Of a stretch of 64,000 nt of DNA, positions 1 to 7,783 are shown one piece after another. Numbering within the stretch: position 1 is the first letter of the stretch; the number at the start of each line of letters is the position of its first letter. The DNA comes from JALZBL01 sp040004775 (GTDB lineage Bacteria > Actinomycetota > Actinomycetes > Mycobacteriales > Jatrophihabitantaceae). The notes below the pieces were generated by a model. It made no database searches and was not told the DNA's origin. It worked only from the letters and a program-made list of their open reading frames with translations. Position numbers and translations under genes: made by a program. The stretch is taken from the NCBI GenBank assembly GCA_040004775.1, contig JBDUAD010000003.1:6186-70185 (forward strand), in the 5' to 3' direction.

Positions 1-398
1 CTCATGCCGAGAGAGAACCCGCCGACCCGCTTGCCGGCCACGCTGTGCAGGCCGACGAGGTCCAAAACCTCCTCGACTCGGGACCGGCTGATGCCATTGC
101 TGACCGCGAGGCACCACAGATGGTTGTACGCGCTGCGACCGCCGTGCATGGCCTGCGCCTCGAGCAACGCCCCGACCTGCACCAGCGGACGCCGATACGC
201 GCGGTAAGGGCGCCCGTTCACCGTCACCCGGCCCGAGGTCGGCGTGTCCAGGCCCAGGATCATCCGCATCGTCGTCGACTTACCGGCTCCATTCGGTCCG
301 AGGAAGCCGGTCACCTGACCCGGGGGCACAGTGAACGACAGGTCATCGACGGCCACCGTGGCGCCGTAGCGCTTACTCAGCCCGACCGCCTCAATCAC
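1..398 (-). CDS. ABC transporter ATP-binding protein, partial (3' end outside window)
   Basis: Reading the minus strand from GTG 398 gives VIEAVGLSKRYG, then the Walker A motif GPNGAGKST at about residues 34-42, and continues in frame to the window edge, ending near VGGFSLGM just before the ABC signature. The style (GLSKRYG, TMRMILGL, DTPTSGRVTVNG) is that of ABC-2 type drug or lipid exporters. It would energise a membrane permease that must lie beyond the left edge. The gene starts 31 bases after the small membrane protein gene at 430-624 and probably shares its promoter, which overlaps a likely TetR operator. The GTG start fits the family N-terminus; no strong ribosome binding site is visible. 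Confidence 0.85.
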   Translation of the reverse strand, partial: MIEAVGLSKRYGATVAVDDLSFTVPPGQVTGFLGPNGAGKSTTMRMILGLDTPTSGRVTVNGRPYRAYRRPLVQVGALLEAQAMHGGRSAYNHLWCLAVSNGISRSRVEEVLDLVGLHSVAGKRVGGFSLGM

Positions 399-429
399 TG
401 ACGGCCAGCCCCACGAATCACGGGCATCA

Positions 430-624
430 TCAATGACCGCCCGGGCCTAATACGCCGGTGAGGTGCAGCACCACGAGAACCGCCACTGCGGCCACCCCGA
501 GGATCCACCGCAGGTACCGCGACCGGCCGGCTCCCGGCGCCGGCGCGGGATCACCCTCAAGCTGTGGCGGGCCGTCGGGATGCTCGGCGGGGTAGCCGGG
601 TACCTCGGTCACGACCAGCTCCAT
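430..624 (-). CDS. small single-pass membrane protein upstream of ABC transporter
   Basis: A 64-residue protein with an acidic, proline-rich N-terminal half (PGYPAEHPDGPPQLEGD) and one hydrophobic segment near the C-terminus (ILGVAAVAVLVVLHLTGVLG). I do not recognise a family. It is the first gene behind the minus-strand promoter at 656-684 and is followed after 31 bases by the ABC ATPase, so it is probably co-expressed with the exporter and regulated by the divergent TetR protein. The predicted topology is cytosolic N-terminus with a C-terminal anchor. The short length leaves some doubt that it is a real gene. Confidence 0.5.
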   Translation of the reverse strand: MELVVTEVPGYPAEHPDGPPQLEGDPAPAPGAGRSRYLRWILGVAAVAVLVVLHLTGVLGPGGH

Positions 625-655
625 TCCCTATGCGCGAACCATCTCTACAGCCGCA

Positions 656-684
656 TTCTTATCGATACAATGTGTATACGTCAA
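656..684 (-). promoter_or_regulatory. predicted promoter of the ABC exporter operon
   Basis: On the minus strand a -35 box TTGACG (684-679) is followed after exactly 17 bases by TAAGAA (661-656), close to the sigma-70 consensus. It lies 32 bases upstream of the 624 start. The inverted repeat at 665-677 sits in the spacer, as expected for a repressor-controlled promoter. Confidence 0.55.
665..677. promoter_or_regulatory. candidate TetR operator
   Basis: Perfect inverted repeat ATACA-ATG-TGTAT in the 67-base gap between the divergent small membrane gene/ABC exporter and the TetR gene. It sits between the -35 and -10 boxes of the minus-strand promoter and 15 bases upstream of the TetR start. 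Local TetR regulators usually bind such short palindromes to repress both genes. Confidence 0.5.
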
Positions 685-691
685 GGACGCT

Positions 692-1297
692 ATGTCAACC
701 ACCGCGTCGGTCCGTCATACTGGCTCGGTGCCGAAGTTGTGGACCGACACGATTCAGGCGCACCACCAGGCAGTGCGCGATGCGACGCTGAACACCATCG
801 CGGCGTTGGTAGCCCGGCACGGAGTGACCGCCGTGACCATGTCGCGGATCGCCGAGGAAACCGGCATCGGGCGGGCCACCCTCTACAAGCACTTCCCCGA
901 CGTCGACGCCATCCTCACCGCGTGGCACGAACGGCAAGTCGCCGAGCATCTTCAGCAGCTCACCGCGGTCCGAGACCACGCTGGGCCGCCCGCCGCACGG
1001 CTCGAGGCCGTCCTCACCCGGTACGCGGATATCTCCTACCACCGCCACGACACCGAACTCGCCGCCCTGCTGCACCGCGGTGAGCACGTCATCCACGCCC
1101 AGCATCAGCTTCGGGACCTGATCCGGGACCTGCTCGCCGCAGGCGCCCAAGCCGGTGACCTGCGTGCAGACGTACCGCCCGAGGAACTCGCCACCTACTG
1201 CCTGCACGCCCTCACCGCGGCCGGCAACCTGACTTCGAAAGCCGCGGTCCAGCGCCTCGTCGACATCACACTGAGCGGACTACGCCGCCACCCCTAA
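692..1297 (+). CDS. TetR/AcrR family transcriptional regulator
   Basis: A 201-residue protein with an N-terminal helix-turn-helix of TetR type at about residues 31-60 (VTMSRIAEETGIGRATLYKHF) followed by an alpha-helical ligand-binding domain. The start ATG 692 has an AAGGA box just upstream. It is transcribed away from the small membrane protein/ABC exporter genes, a classic arrangement in which the regulator represses a drug or lipid exporter and is released by the exported ligand. The ligand cannot be told from the sequence. Confidence 0.9.
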   Translation: MSTTASVRHTGSVPKLWTDTIQAHHQAVRDATLNTIAALVARHGVTAVTMSRIAEETGIGRATLYKHFPDVDAILTAWHERQVAEHLQQLTAVRDHAGPPAARLEAVLTRYADISYHRHDTELAALLHRGEHVIHAQHQLRDLIRDLLAAGAQAGDLRADVPPEELATYCLHALTAAGNLTSKAAVQRLVDITLSGLRRHP

Positions 1298-1345
1298 GCG
1301 GACGGCGCAGAGCGGCATAGGGCGCTGACGGATGATGGCTGGGTC

Positions 1346-1780
1346 ATGAAAGCTGTGAGCACCCCGACCGCGCGCCGCGGCCCGGCCCGGCTTGTGCTTG
1401 CCCTCGGTCTGGTGTTCGCGGTGTTGGCCATGCACGGCCCCGGCGTCGGCCACGAGCTGCCGCTGCCCACGCCTGGGCAATTCACCATGGCCGGTCACCC
1501 GCCGACCACGGCAGCCATGGCGCCAGGCTCAGCTCGCGACGGCGCGGCCAGTCGAGTCGAGCACTGGGCCGCGAATGGTGACACCGGGATGTGCGGGATG
1601 GCCCATGGTGACTGCCTGGGCACCCTGCGAACCGCTGCGCCACATCTAGTCCCCGGCGGACTGAGCTACATCGCGCTGAATGCCCTGGCCATAAACAGCC
1701 GAACGCACGCGGCCGAGCCCGCGCTGATCCGGACACCACCAGGACCATCGCTCGACAGGTTATGCATCAGCCGGACGTGA
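1346..1780 (+). CDS. DUF6153-like small secreted/membrane protein
   Basis: 144 residues with an N-terminal hydrophobic segment (about 14-28) and a histidine-, methionine- and cysteine-containing exported part (HGPGVGHELP, MCGMAHGDCLG). The pattern resembles the DUF6153 family of small actinobacterial proteins often found next to DUF305 genes. The paired His/Met/Cys residues suggest metal, perhaps copper, contact in the envelope; this is inference. It is followed 83 bases later by the DUF305 lipoprotein gene in the same direction, so both may be one transcript. Confidence 0.6.
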   Translation: MKAVSTPTARRGPARLVLALGLVFAVLAMHGPGVGHELPLPTPGQFTMAGHPPTTAAMAPGSARDGAASRVEHWAANGDTGMCGMAHGDCLGTLRTAAPHLVPGGLSYIALNALAINSRTHAAEPALIRTPPGPSLDRLCISRT

Positions 1781-1863
1781 GCAGGAGCCGGCGACGCCCG
1801 CGCACTGGGCGCCGTTTCGCCCGTCTCCCGTCCCTGATCTCACGACCCGAAAGGCGATTCACC

Positions 1864-2502
1864 ATGAAGCTCGTTCCTTTTGCCGCCGCGGCCATCGCCG
1901 GCGCGCTCGTACTGGCTGCCTGCGGCAACTCCAGCGGCCACTCCGCGGACCATTCCAGCGCTATGTCGGGGATGAACATGTCCTCCGCCGCCACCGCGGC
2001 CACCCCGGCCAGCGCCACACCAGCGGCGTCCGAGCCGCACAACAGTCAGGACATCAGCTTCGCCACCGCCATGATCCCCCACCACGGGCAGGCCCTGACC
2101 ATGGCCGAGATGGCCCTGAGCAAGACCACCAACCCGAACGTGAAGACCCTGGCCGCCGCGATCAAGACCGCGCAGGGACCGGAAATCAGGACCATGTCCG
2201 GGTGGCTCACCGGTTGGGGTCAGCCTGTGCCCTCGACAACAATGCCCATGGACCACGGCGGCATGTCGATGCCGGGAATGATGAGCGACAAGGACATGGC
2301 CGCCCTGGACAAGGCCATCGGGCGCGCCTTCGACACGTTGTGGCTCACCCAGATGATCATTCACCACCGCGGCGCAATCACCATGGCCAAGACGGAACTG
2401 GCCAGCGGCCAGAACCCTGCCGCCAAGCAACTGGCCGACTCCATCATCGCCAATCAAAGCGCGGAGATCAGCGGCATGGCCCAGCTGCTCGCCGCCCTCT
2501 AG
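1864..2502 (+). CDS. DUF305 family lipoprotein, probably copper-associated
   Basis: 212 residues. A lipoprotein signal peptide ends in LVLAAC (Cys at about 18), followed by a His/Met-rich linker (HSADHSSAMSGMNMSS). The DUF305 domain has the two hallmark motifs FATAMIPHHGQALTMAEMAL and, in the second half, a TQMIIHHRGAITMA segment. Members bind copper or other metals at the cell surface, for example CopM of cyanobacteria. ATG 1864 is chosen because it gives a clean signal peptide and has GAAAGG upstream; a longer in-frame reading from 1762 lacks one. A strong hairpin follows the stop codon. Confidence 0.85.
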   Translation: MKLVPFAAAAIAGALVLAACGNSSGHSADHSSAMSGMNMSSAATAATPASATPAASEPHNSQDISFATAMIPHHGQALTMAEMALSKTTNPNVKTLAAAIKTAQGPEIRTMSGWLTGWGQPVPSTTMPMDHGGMSMPGMMSDKDMAALDKAIGRAFDTLWLTQMIIHHRGAITMAKTELASGQNPAAKQLADSIIANQSAEISGMAQLLAAL

Positions 2503-2512
2503 AAGCGCGGAC

Positions 2513-2545
2513 GCCCCGGTCGGCCCAGCCGGGCCCGACCGGGGC
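2513..2545 (+). terminator. hairpin terminator after DUF305 gene
   Basis: An 11-bp perfect stem GCCCCGGTCGG / CCGACCGGGGC (2513-2523 with 2535-2545) with further GGG/CCC pairing in the 11-base loop, starting 11 bases after the DUF305 stop codon. There is no T tract, which is common for actinobacterial terminators. Confidence 0.6.
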
Positions 2546-2612
2546 CCGTACTTCAAATCGCCAACGGAAGGTCGTTTACCGCCCACCCGCGTCCCGCAGA
2601 ACGGCATCCTTC

Positions 2613-2979
2613 ATGAGCCACATCCTCGACCGTAACCGCCATGACGAGCGGGACGTCCCGCACGACCACGACCACGGCCACGACCACGACGGCGCGTCGA
2701 TGTGGCCGCGGCTACGACATGCCGTCTCGGAGTTCCTCGGCGGCCACTCCCATGACGCCGCCGACCATCACCGACATCGAGGACGTCCTCGACGTCACCG
2801 ACCTGCGCATCCGCTGGATCGGACACACCCTGCGCGCCGAAGTCGAACTCACCGTCCCCCCGCAGCTGACCCTGCAGCAGGCCCACGACGTCGCCCACCA
2901 CGCCCAAGCTCACCTGCTCGAACGCGTCCACCGCCTCAACGCCGCCACCGTCCACGCCAGCCCAGCCGGCGCGCACTAG
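2613..2979 (+). pseudogene. remnant of cation diffusion facilitator (CDF) transporter, membrane core deleted
   Basis: Frame 1 from ATG 2613 reads the typical His-rich CDF head (DHDHGHDHDG then FLGGHSHDAADH). At about 2760 the homology jumps to another frame, which reads TDIEDVLDVTDLRIRWIGH and LTVPPQLTLQQAHDVAHHAQ, the C-terminal cytosolic dimerisation domain of zinc/cobalt/cadmium CDF pumps, ending at 2979. The roughly 200-residue six-helix membrane core between them is absent. The remaining pieces are out of frame, so no functional pump can be made. Such a transporter fits beside the DUF305/DUF6153 genes, hinting at a former metal-resistance cluster. Confidence 0.75.
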
Positions 2980-3224
2980 GTGACACGCCCGTCTGGCGCC
3001 CCCGAGCCGACGAGGCGAGCTACTAGCGAGGCCGCGACCTGATCGACGCCTTCGCCGCTAGGGAACGCAGAACCGGCTTAGCGTCTTGGCTCCGACGCTG
3101 AGCCGGATGGATGGTGCCGGTTCGCCCTGTGCTCATGGCTGCGAGCTGGGCTGGCGTGGCTTGGACGTGCTGGCCGCGGTCGAGATCGTCGCGCCGGTCG
3201 CGGCCCCGAAGTCGCCCCAGGGGC
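2980..3224. other. intergenic stretch, no gene recognised
   Basis: About 245 bases between the CDF remnant and the decayed primase. Both strands give only short arginine/proline-rich readings with no recognisable family. It may hold further rubble of the mobile element. Confidence 0.5.
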
Positions 3225-4290
3225 ATCAGGGTCCGTTCCGAGGCGGTCGACGACCGCCTCGCGCAGCAGGAACGGCTCGAGCTCGGCGCGCTCGGTGACG
3301 GCTACGGTCTAGCGTTCCCAGGTGCTCGGCGGGGGGTGGACGATCACTCCGGCGGCGATCCTTGCCGCGGCGACGCGGTCCTCGAGCCAGGTCAGGTCCC
3401 GTCCGCGAAGGGCCTGGTCGAGGAGTTGGCGGCCCATCGGCTCGGCGCCGGTGAGTCGGCTCATCAATACCGCCGGCCCGTGCATGGTCAGAGTGGCGGT
3501 GGGGTCAAGGCCGCCCGGGAGGGCCGCGGCGCGAGGGTCCAGTCCGTGCCTGGTAAGTAGTTCGTAGACCCGGCCGGCGGCCTGCCGGCCACCGCGGTCG
3601 GCGTCGTTGGCCACAACCACCCGGTCTGAGCCGGTGGGCAGCGCGGCGGCGCGCTGGGCGGCCCGGGCGGTGGTGAGCGCGGTCCCCAGCGGTGAGACGC
3701 CGGCGAGCATCCCGCCCGAGGCGACGATGACGGCGAGCGCGTCCACCCGGGCCCTCGACCAGCACGGCCAGACCGCCCCGGTCGACGGTGTCGGCGTTTT
3801 CGAGGCCGTACAGGTGCTCACCCTTGGTGTAGAGCGGGGCCGAGGCGGTGTTGAGGTACTTCGGGGTCAGGTAGCTGCCGGTCAGCTGCCCGTCGACCGG
3901 CTCCGCGTCCTGGGCGGGATTGCGTCGCCCGACGAACCCGACGACCTCGACCCGTCCGCCAGGGTCGCTGCCGTGGATGGGGAACATCAGCCGGTCGCGG
4001 AAGCGGTCGACGATGCGCCCGGTCGAGGCCCGGGTGCCGAGTCCGGCGCCGAGGATCGCGGCGTCGCTGAACCCCCGCCGGCGCAGGTGGTCGGTCAGGG
4101 CCGTCTATCCGGGCGGGGCGTAACCGATGCCCCGGCGCGCCCCACTGCGCGGCGAGGGCGTCCCAAAGGCCCTCGGGGGCCTGCCCGGCCAGCAGCACCG
4201 GCACGGGTGGCCGCGCCAGCGATCGCCGCTGGTCTGGGGCACGTCCCACACATAGGCCGGGCGGAACCCGACGATCCGGCGGGAAGGAGC
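3225..4290 (-). pseudogene. decayed ArdC-like/DnaG-type primase gene of a mobile element
   Basis: Read on the minus strand from about 4290: an ArdC-like antirestriction/metalloprotease tail (IVGFRPAYVWDVPQTSGD), a frameshift near 4210, VPVLLAGQAPEGLWDALAAQ, a junction near 4130, then a toprim primase segment (GIGYAPPG, amber codon at 4107-4105 where TGG is expected, TALTDHLRRRGFSDAAILGAG, FRDRLMFPIHG, YLTPKYLNTASAPLYTKGEH, GGLAVLVEGP). An extra G near 3750 shifts the frame, then DALAVIVASGGMLAGVSPLG and VVVANDADRGGRQAAGR follow. A second amber codon at 3311-3309 interrupts a still homologous reading (TVAVTERAELEPFLLREAVV). Such proteins sit on actinobacterial integrative conjugative elements. 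At least two nonsense codons, two frameshifts and a fusion show that it is dead. Confidence 0.75.
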
Positions 4291-4370
4291 AGCCGCGGGC
4301 TGTCGGCGGCGGCCGGCGCGGCGGGTGGCGGCATTTGCACCCGCGGCAGGCGGCGACCATGGTGAAAGTC

Positions 4371-5342
4371 ATGGATTTCACCCACCTCGGCCGCACTGGC
4401 CTGTCCGTCAGCCGCCTCTGCCTCGGCACCATGAACTTCGGTCCGCACACCAGTGAGGCCGACTCCCACTCGATCATGGACTCGGCCCACGAGTACGGGA
4501 TCAACTTCTTCGACACCGCCAACGCTTATGGACGCGACCTGGGCTTCGGCACCACCGAGGCGATCATCGGCCGCTGGTTCGCATCCGGCGGTGGGCGTCG
4601 CGAGAAGACCGTCCTGGCCACCAAGCTCTACGCCGACGTCGACGAGTGGCCGAATTCCGGGCGGCTGTCCGCCCTCAACATCCGCCAGGCGCTGGACGCC
4701 AGCCTGAGCCGGCTGCAGACCGACTACATCGATCTGTACCAGTTCCATCACATCGACCGGGACACACCGTGGGAGGAGATCTGGCAGGCGATCGACACCG
4801 CGGTCACCCAGGGCAAGCTGCTCTACGTCGGTTCCAGCAACTTCGCCGGGTGGCACATCGCCCAGGCGCAGGCCGCCGCGGCCGAACGCCACAGCGTCGG
4901 CCTGGTCAGCGAGCAGTCGCTGTACAACCTGCTGGCCCGCACGATCGAGCTCGAGGTCATCCCCGCCGCCCAGCACTACGGCCTCGGCATCCTGCCGTGG
5001 TCGCCGCTTCAGGGCGGCCTGCTCGGCGGCATCCTGCGCAAGCAGAAGGACGAGGGCCGGCGCTTCAGCGATCGCACCACCAAGCAGCTCGAGGAGAACC
5101 GCGAGCAGGTCGAGGCCTGGGAGTCCTTCGCCGGCGAGCTCGGCCACGAGCCCGGCGACGTCGCGCTGGCCTGGCTGCTGCACCAGCCGGCCGTGACCGC
5201 CCCGATCGTCGGCCCGCGCACACAGGAGCAACTCGATGCGTCGGTGCGGTCGCTCGACGTGACGCTGGACGACAAGGCCCTGGCCCGAGTCGACGAGATC
5301 TTTCCCGGCCACAAGACCGCACCGGAGGACTACGCCTGGTAG
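4371..5342 (+). CDS. aldo/keto reductase
   Basis: 323 residues, the usual length for the family. The N-terminus FTHLGRTGLSVSRLCLGTMN is that of NADPH-dependent aldo/keto reductases. The catalytic tetrad is visible: Asp and Tyr in FFDTANAYG, Lys in VLATKLY, His in YQFHHIDRD. The C-terminal cofactor loop is PIVGPRTQEQLDASVRS. The substrate is unknown; members reduce small aldehydes, ketones or xenobiotics. ATG 4371 is preferred because GGTGA lies five bases upstream and the protein then begins like its relatives; ATG 4359 is possible. It is convergent with recQ, with a strong hairpin between them. Confidence 0.9.
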   Translation: MDFTHLGRTGLSVSRLCLGTMNFGPHTSEADSHSIMDSAHEYGINFFDTANAYGRDLGFGTTEAIIGRWFASGGGRREKTVLATKLYADVDEWPNSGRLSALNIRQALDASLSRLQTDYIDLYQFHHIDRDTPWEEIWQAIDTAVTQGKLLYVGSSNFAGWHIAQAQAAAAERHSVGLVSEQSLYNLLARTIELEVIPAAQHYGLGILPWSPLQGGLLGGILRKQKDEGRRFSDRTTKQLEENREQVEAWESFAGELGHEPGDVALAWLLHQPAVTAPIVGPRTQEQLDASVRSLDVTLDDKALARVDEIFPGHKTAPEDYAW

Positions 5343-5384
5343 TCGACCGGTCCCGGTGAGCGCCGACGCCGGGACACCATGAGC

Positions 5385-5420
5385 CGCGGCCGTCCCGTCA
5401 GCGTTGACGGGACGGCCGCG
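5385..5420. terminator. bidirectional terminator between aldo/keto reductase and recQ
   Basis: Perfect 16-bp inverted repeat, CGCGGCCGTCCCGTCA paired with its complement around a GCGT loop, placed 42 bases after the reductase stop and 12 bases beyond the recQ stop. It serves both convergent genes. Confidence 0.85.
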
Positions 5421-5432
5421 CTACGTCCGGCT

Positions 5433-7598
5433 CTAGGCGGTCGCCGCCAGCACCAGCGGATGGACGGCGGTGGCGCCGGCTCGTCGCAGGATCCGCGCGG
5501 CGACGGTGAGCGTCCAGCCGGTGTCCGTGCGGTCGTCCACGAGCAGGACGCTGCAGCCCGAGACGGCGCCCGGATCGGACAAGGCGTAGCGGTCGAGCAC
5601 GGCGCGGACCCGGTGCGCGGAATTGGTGGCGCCTTCGCCCGGACCGGCCCGTCCGACCACGTCGAGACGGGCCGCGAGCGGTCGATCGAGTATGCGAGCG
5701 ACCCCTTCGGCGAGATGAACGGTGAGCTGCGGACGGGATACCGACGCCATCCCGACGACGATGTCCGGGGGCGCCGGCCACGACCAGGACCGCAGGACGT
5801 CGGCCACCGCGTGGCGTAACGGCACAGGCACCAACTGGTCCTCAGCGCCGGGAGCGAACAGCTCGCGCAGGGCCGTGCCCCATCCCAGATCGGTGAGCCG
5901 TCCGACCGCCCGGCCCGATTCCGGCTGTTCCTCGGGCGGGATCTTTCCGCGCAGACCCAGCGGTCCGAGGCCCGTGGGCCAGAGCCGGCGGGTCTCGATC
6001 GGAACTCCGGGTCGGCCGAGGCGCGCCGCTGCCGCGGCAAGAGCCGAAGGCGACGCGGTCGCCGGCAGCGAGACGCCGCCGCAGTTGTCACAGCGCCCGC
6101 ACCGAGCCGCCCCAGGATCGTCCAACGCCGCGCGCAGGAACTGCATCCGGCAGCCGTCGGTGGCGATGTAGTCCAGCATCAGCTGCTGTTCGCGTTCCCG
6201 CGCGGCGGCCACGCGGGCGTAGCGCTCACCGTCATACGTCCAGGGCTGCCCGGTCGCCTGCCACCCTCCCCGTACCCGCTGAACTGCGCCGTCGACGTCG
6301 AGCACCTTGAGCATCTGTTCCAGCCGAGTCCGGCGTAGTTCGACGTGCGGCTCCAGTGCGGCGGTCGACAGTGGGCCGTCGGCTCCGTCGAGCACGCCCA
6401 GAGTCCGGCGGACCTCAGATTCGGCCGGAAAGGCCAGCGAGCCGAAGTAGGCCCACACGTCCCGGTCCTCGCGTCCGGGCAGTAGGACCACCGTCGCCCG
6501 CTCGGTGGCTCGGCCCGCCCGCCCGACCTGCTGGTAGTAGGCGATCGGCGACGGCGGCGCCCCGAGGTTCACCACCCAGCCGAGGTCCGGTTTGTCGAAG
6601 CCCATGCCCAGTGCCGACGTCGCCACGAGCGCCTTGATCCGGTTGGCTAGCAGGTCGTCCTCGGCGGCCAGCCGCTCGGCGCCCTCCGTGCGTCCGGAGT
6701 AGGCGCCTACCGCGTGGCCGTGGCCGCGCAGGAAGTCGGCCACGTCCTCGGTGGCGGCCACGGTCAGGCAGTAGATGATGCCCGACCCGGGCAGCTCGTC
6801 GAGGTGTTCGGCCAGCCAGGCCAGCCGCGCCGCTTGCGTAGGAAGGTCGACCACGGCCAGGTGCAGCGAGGCCCGATCCAGAGCTCCGCGCAGGACGAGC
6901 ACCTCGCCGTCGGCCGTTGCCCGGTGACCGGCGTCGTGCTCCCCGACACCGATCGCCAGCTGCTCGGCGACGTCGCGAGTCACTCGTTCGTTGGCCGTGG
7001 CCGTGGTAGCCAGCACCGGTATGCCGGCCGGTAGGTCACCCAACATGGTGCGGATCCGGCGGTAGTCGGGGCGGAAGTCGTGTCCCCAGTCGGAGATGCA
7101 GTGGGCCTCGTCGATCACGAGCAATCCGGCACCCGCGGCCAGGTCGGGCAGCACCTGGTCACGGAAGTCGGGATTGTTCAGCCGTTCCGGCGATACAAGT
7201 AATACGTCGACCTCGCCGCGCGCAATGGCGGCGTAGGTCTGCGACCACTCGTCGGGATTGGCGGAGTTCACCGTCACGGCACGGATGCCGGCGCGTTCGG
7301 CCGCGGCGATCTGATTGCGCATCAGCGCCAGCAGCGGACTCACGATCACCGTCGGGCCGCCGCCCTGGGCGCGGATCAGGGCGGTGGCCACGAAGTACAC
7401 CGCCGACTTGCCCCACCCGGTGCGCTGCACAACCAGCGCCCGCCGACGACCGGCGACCAATGCCTCGACTGCCGACCATTGGTCCTCGCGCAGGACCGCG
7501 TCGGGCCGTCCGACGAGGGCGCGCAAAGAGACCTCGGCGGCGTCGCGTAGCTCCGTCGGGGCAGCTCGGGGCGCCCCGGTCAGCGAGGACGTGGACAT
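5433..7598 (-). CDS. recQ: RecQ-family ATP-dependent DNA helicase with C-terminal phosphoribosyltransferase-like domain
   Basis: 721 residues from ATG 7598. Helicase motifs are in order: motif I QRTGWGKS (about 58-65), DEAH box in LLVIDEAHCISDWGHDFRPD, SAT-like ATTATANERV, motif V/VI region SALGMGFDKPDLGWV and YYQQVGRAGRATERATVVLL. A zinc-binding cysteine cluster follows (RCGRCDNCGG). The last ~200 residues are not a standard RQC/HRDC end: they contain LLVDDRTDTGWTLT, the PRPP-binding signature of type I phosphoribosyltransferases. The helicase probably acts in recombination and repair. An upstream ATG at 7664 would add a low-complexity leader; 7598 fits the family better. Confidence 0.9.
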   Translation of the reverse strand: MSTSSLTGAPRAAPTELRDAAEVSLRALVGRPDAVLREDQWSAVEALVAGRRRALVVQRTGWGKSAVYFVATALIRAQGGGPTVIVSPLLALMRNQIAAAERAGIRAVTVNSANPDEWSQTYAAIARGEVDVLLVSPERLNNPDFRDQVLPDLAAGAGLLVIDEAHCISDWGHDFRPDYRRIRTMLGDLPAGIPVLATTATANERVTRDVAEQLAIGVGEHDAGHRATADGEVLVLRGALDRASLHLAVVDLPTQAARLAWLAEHLDELPGSGIIYCLTVAATEDVADFLRGHGHAVGAYSGRTEGAERLAAEDDLLANRIKALVATSALGMGFDKPDLGWVVNLGAPPSPIAYYQQVGRAGRATERATVVLLPGREDRDVWAYFGSLAFPAESEVRRTLGVLDGADGPLSTAALEPHVELRRTRLEQMLKVLDVDGAVQRVRGGWQATGQPWTYDGERYARVAAAREREQQLMLDYIATDGCRMQFLRAALDDPGAARCGRCDNCGGVSLPATASPSALAAAAARLGRPGVPIETRRLWPTGLGPLGLRGKIPPEEQPESGRAVGRLTDLGWGTALRELFAPGAEDQLVPVPLRHAVADVLRSWSWPAPPDIVVGMASVSRPQLTVHLAEGVARILDRPLAARLDVVGRAGPGEGATNSAHRVRAVLDRYALSDPGAVSGCSVLLVDDRTDTGWTLTVAARILRRAGATAVHPLVLAATA

Positions 7599-7783
7599 GG
7601 GGGCGACGTTAGGGCGTCGGGGTGACAGGTGAGCGACCCTGTGGATCGTCGGTCGGTTGTCCACAGGGCGGTCGATGAGCCGGCGTCGAGGAACAGCCGC
7701 CGTGGCTAGCGTCCAAGCGGTTGCGTGATGAGGGCGCAGGCCGACGGTCGGGCGGCAGAACCCGACGCGGAGACGGTGATCCG

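Noticed and set aside
1762..1863. Longer N-terminus for the DUF305 protein
   Set aside because: It would bury the lipoprotein signal peptide behind 34 arginine-rich residues.
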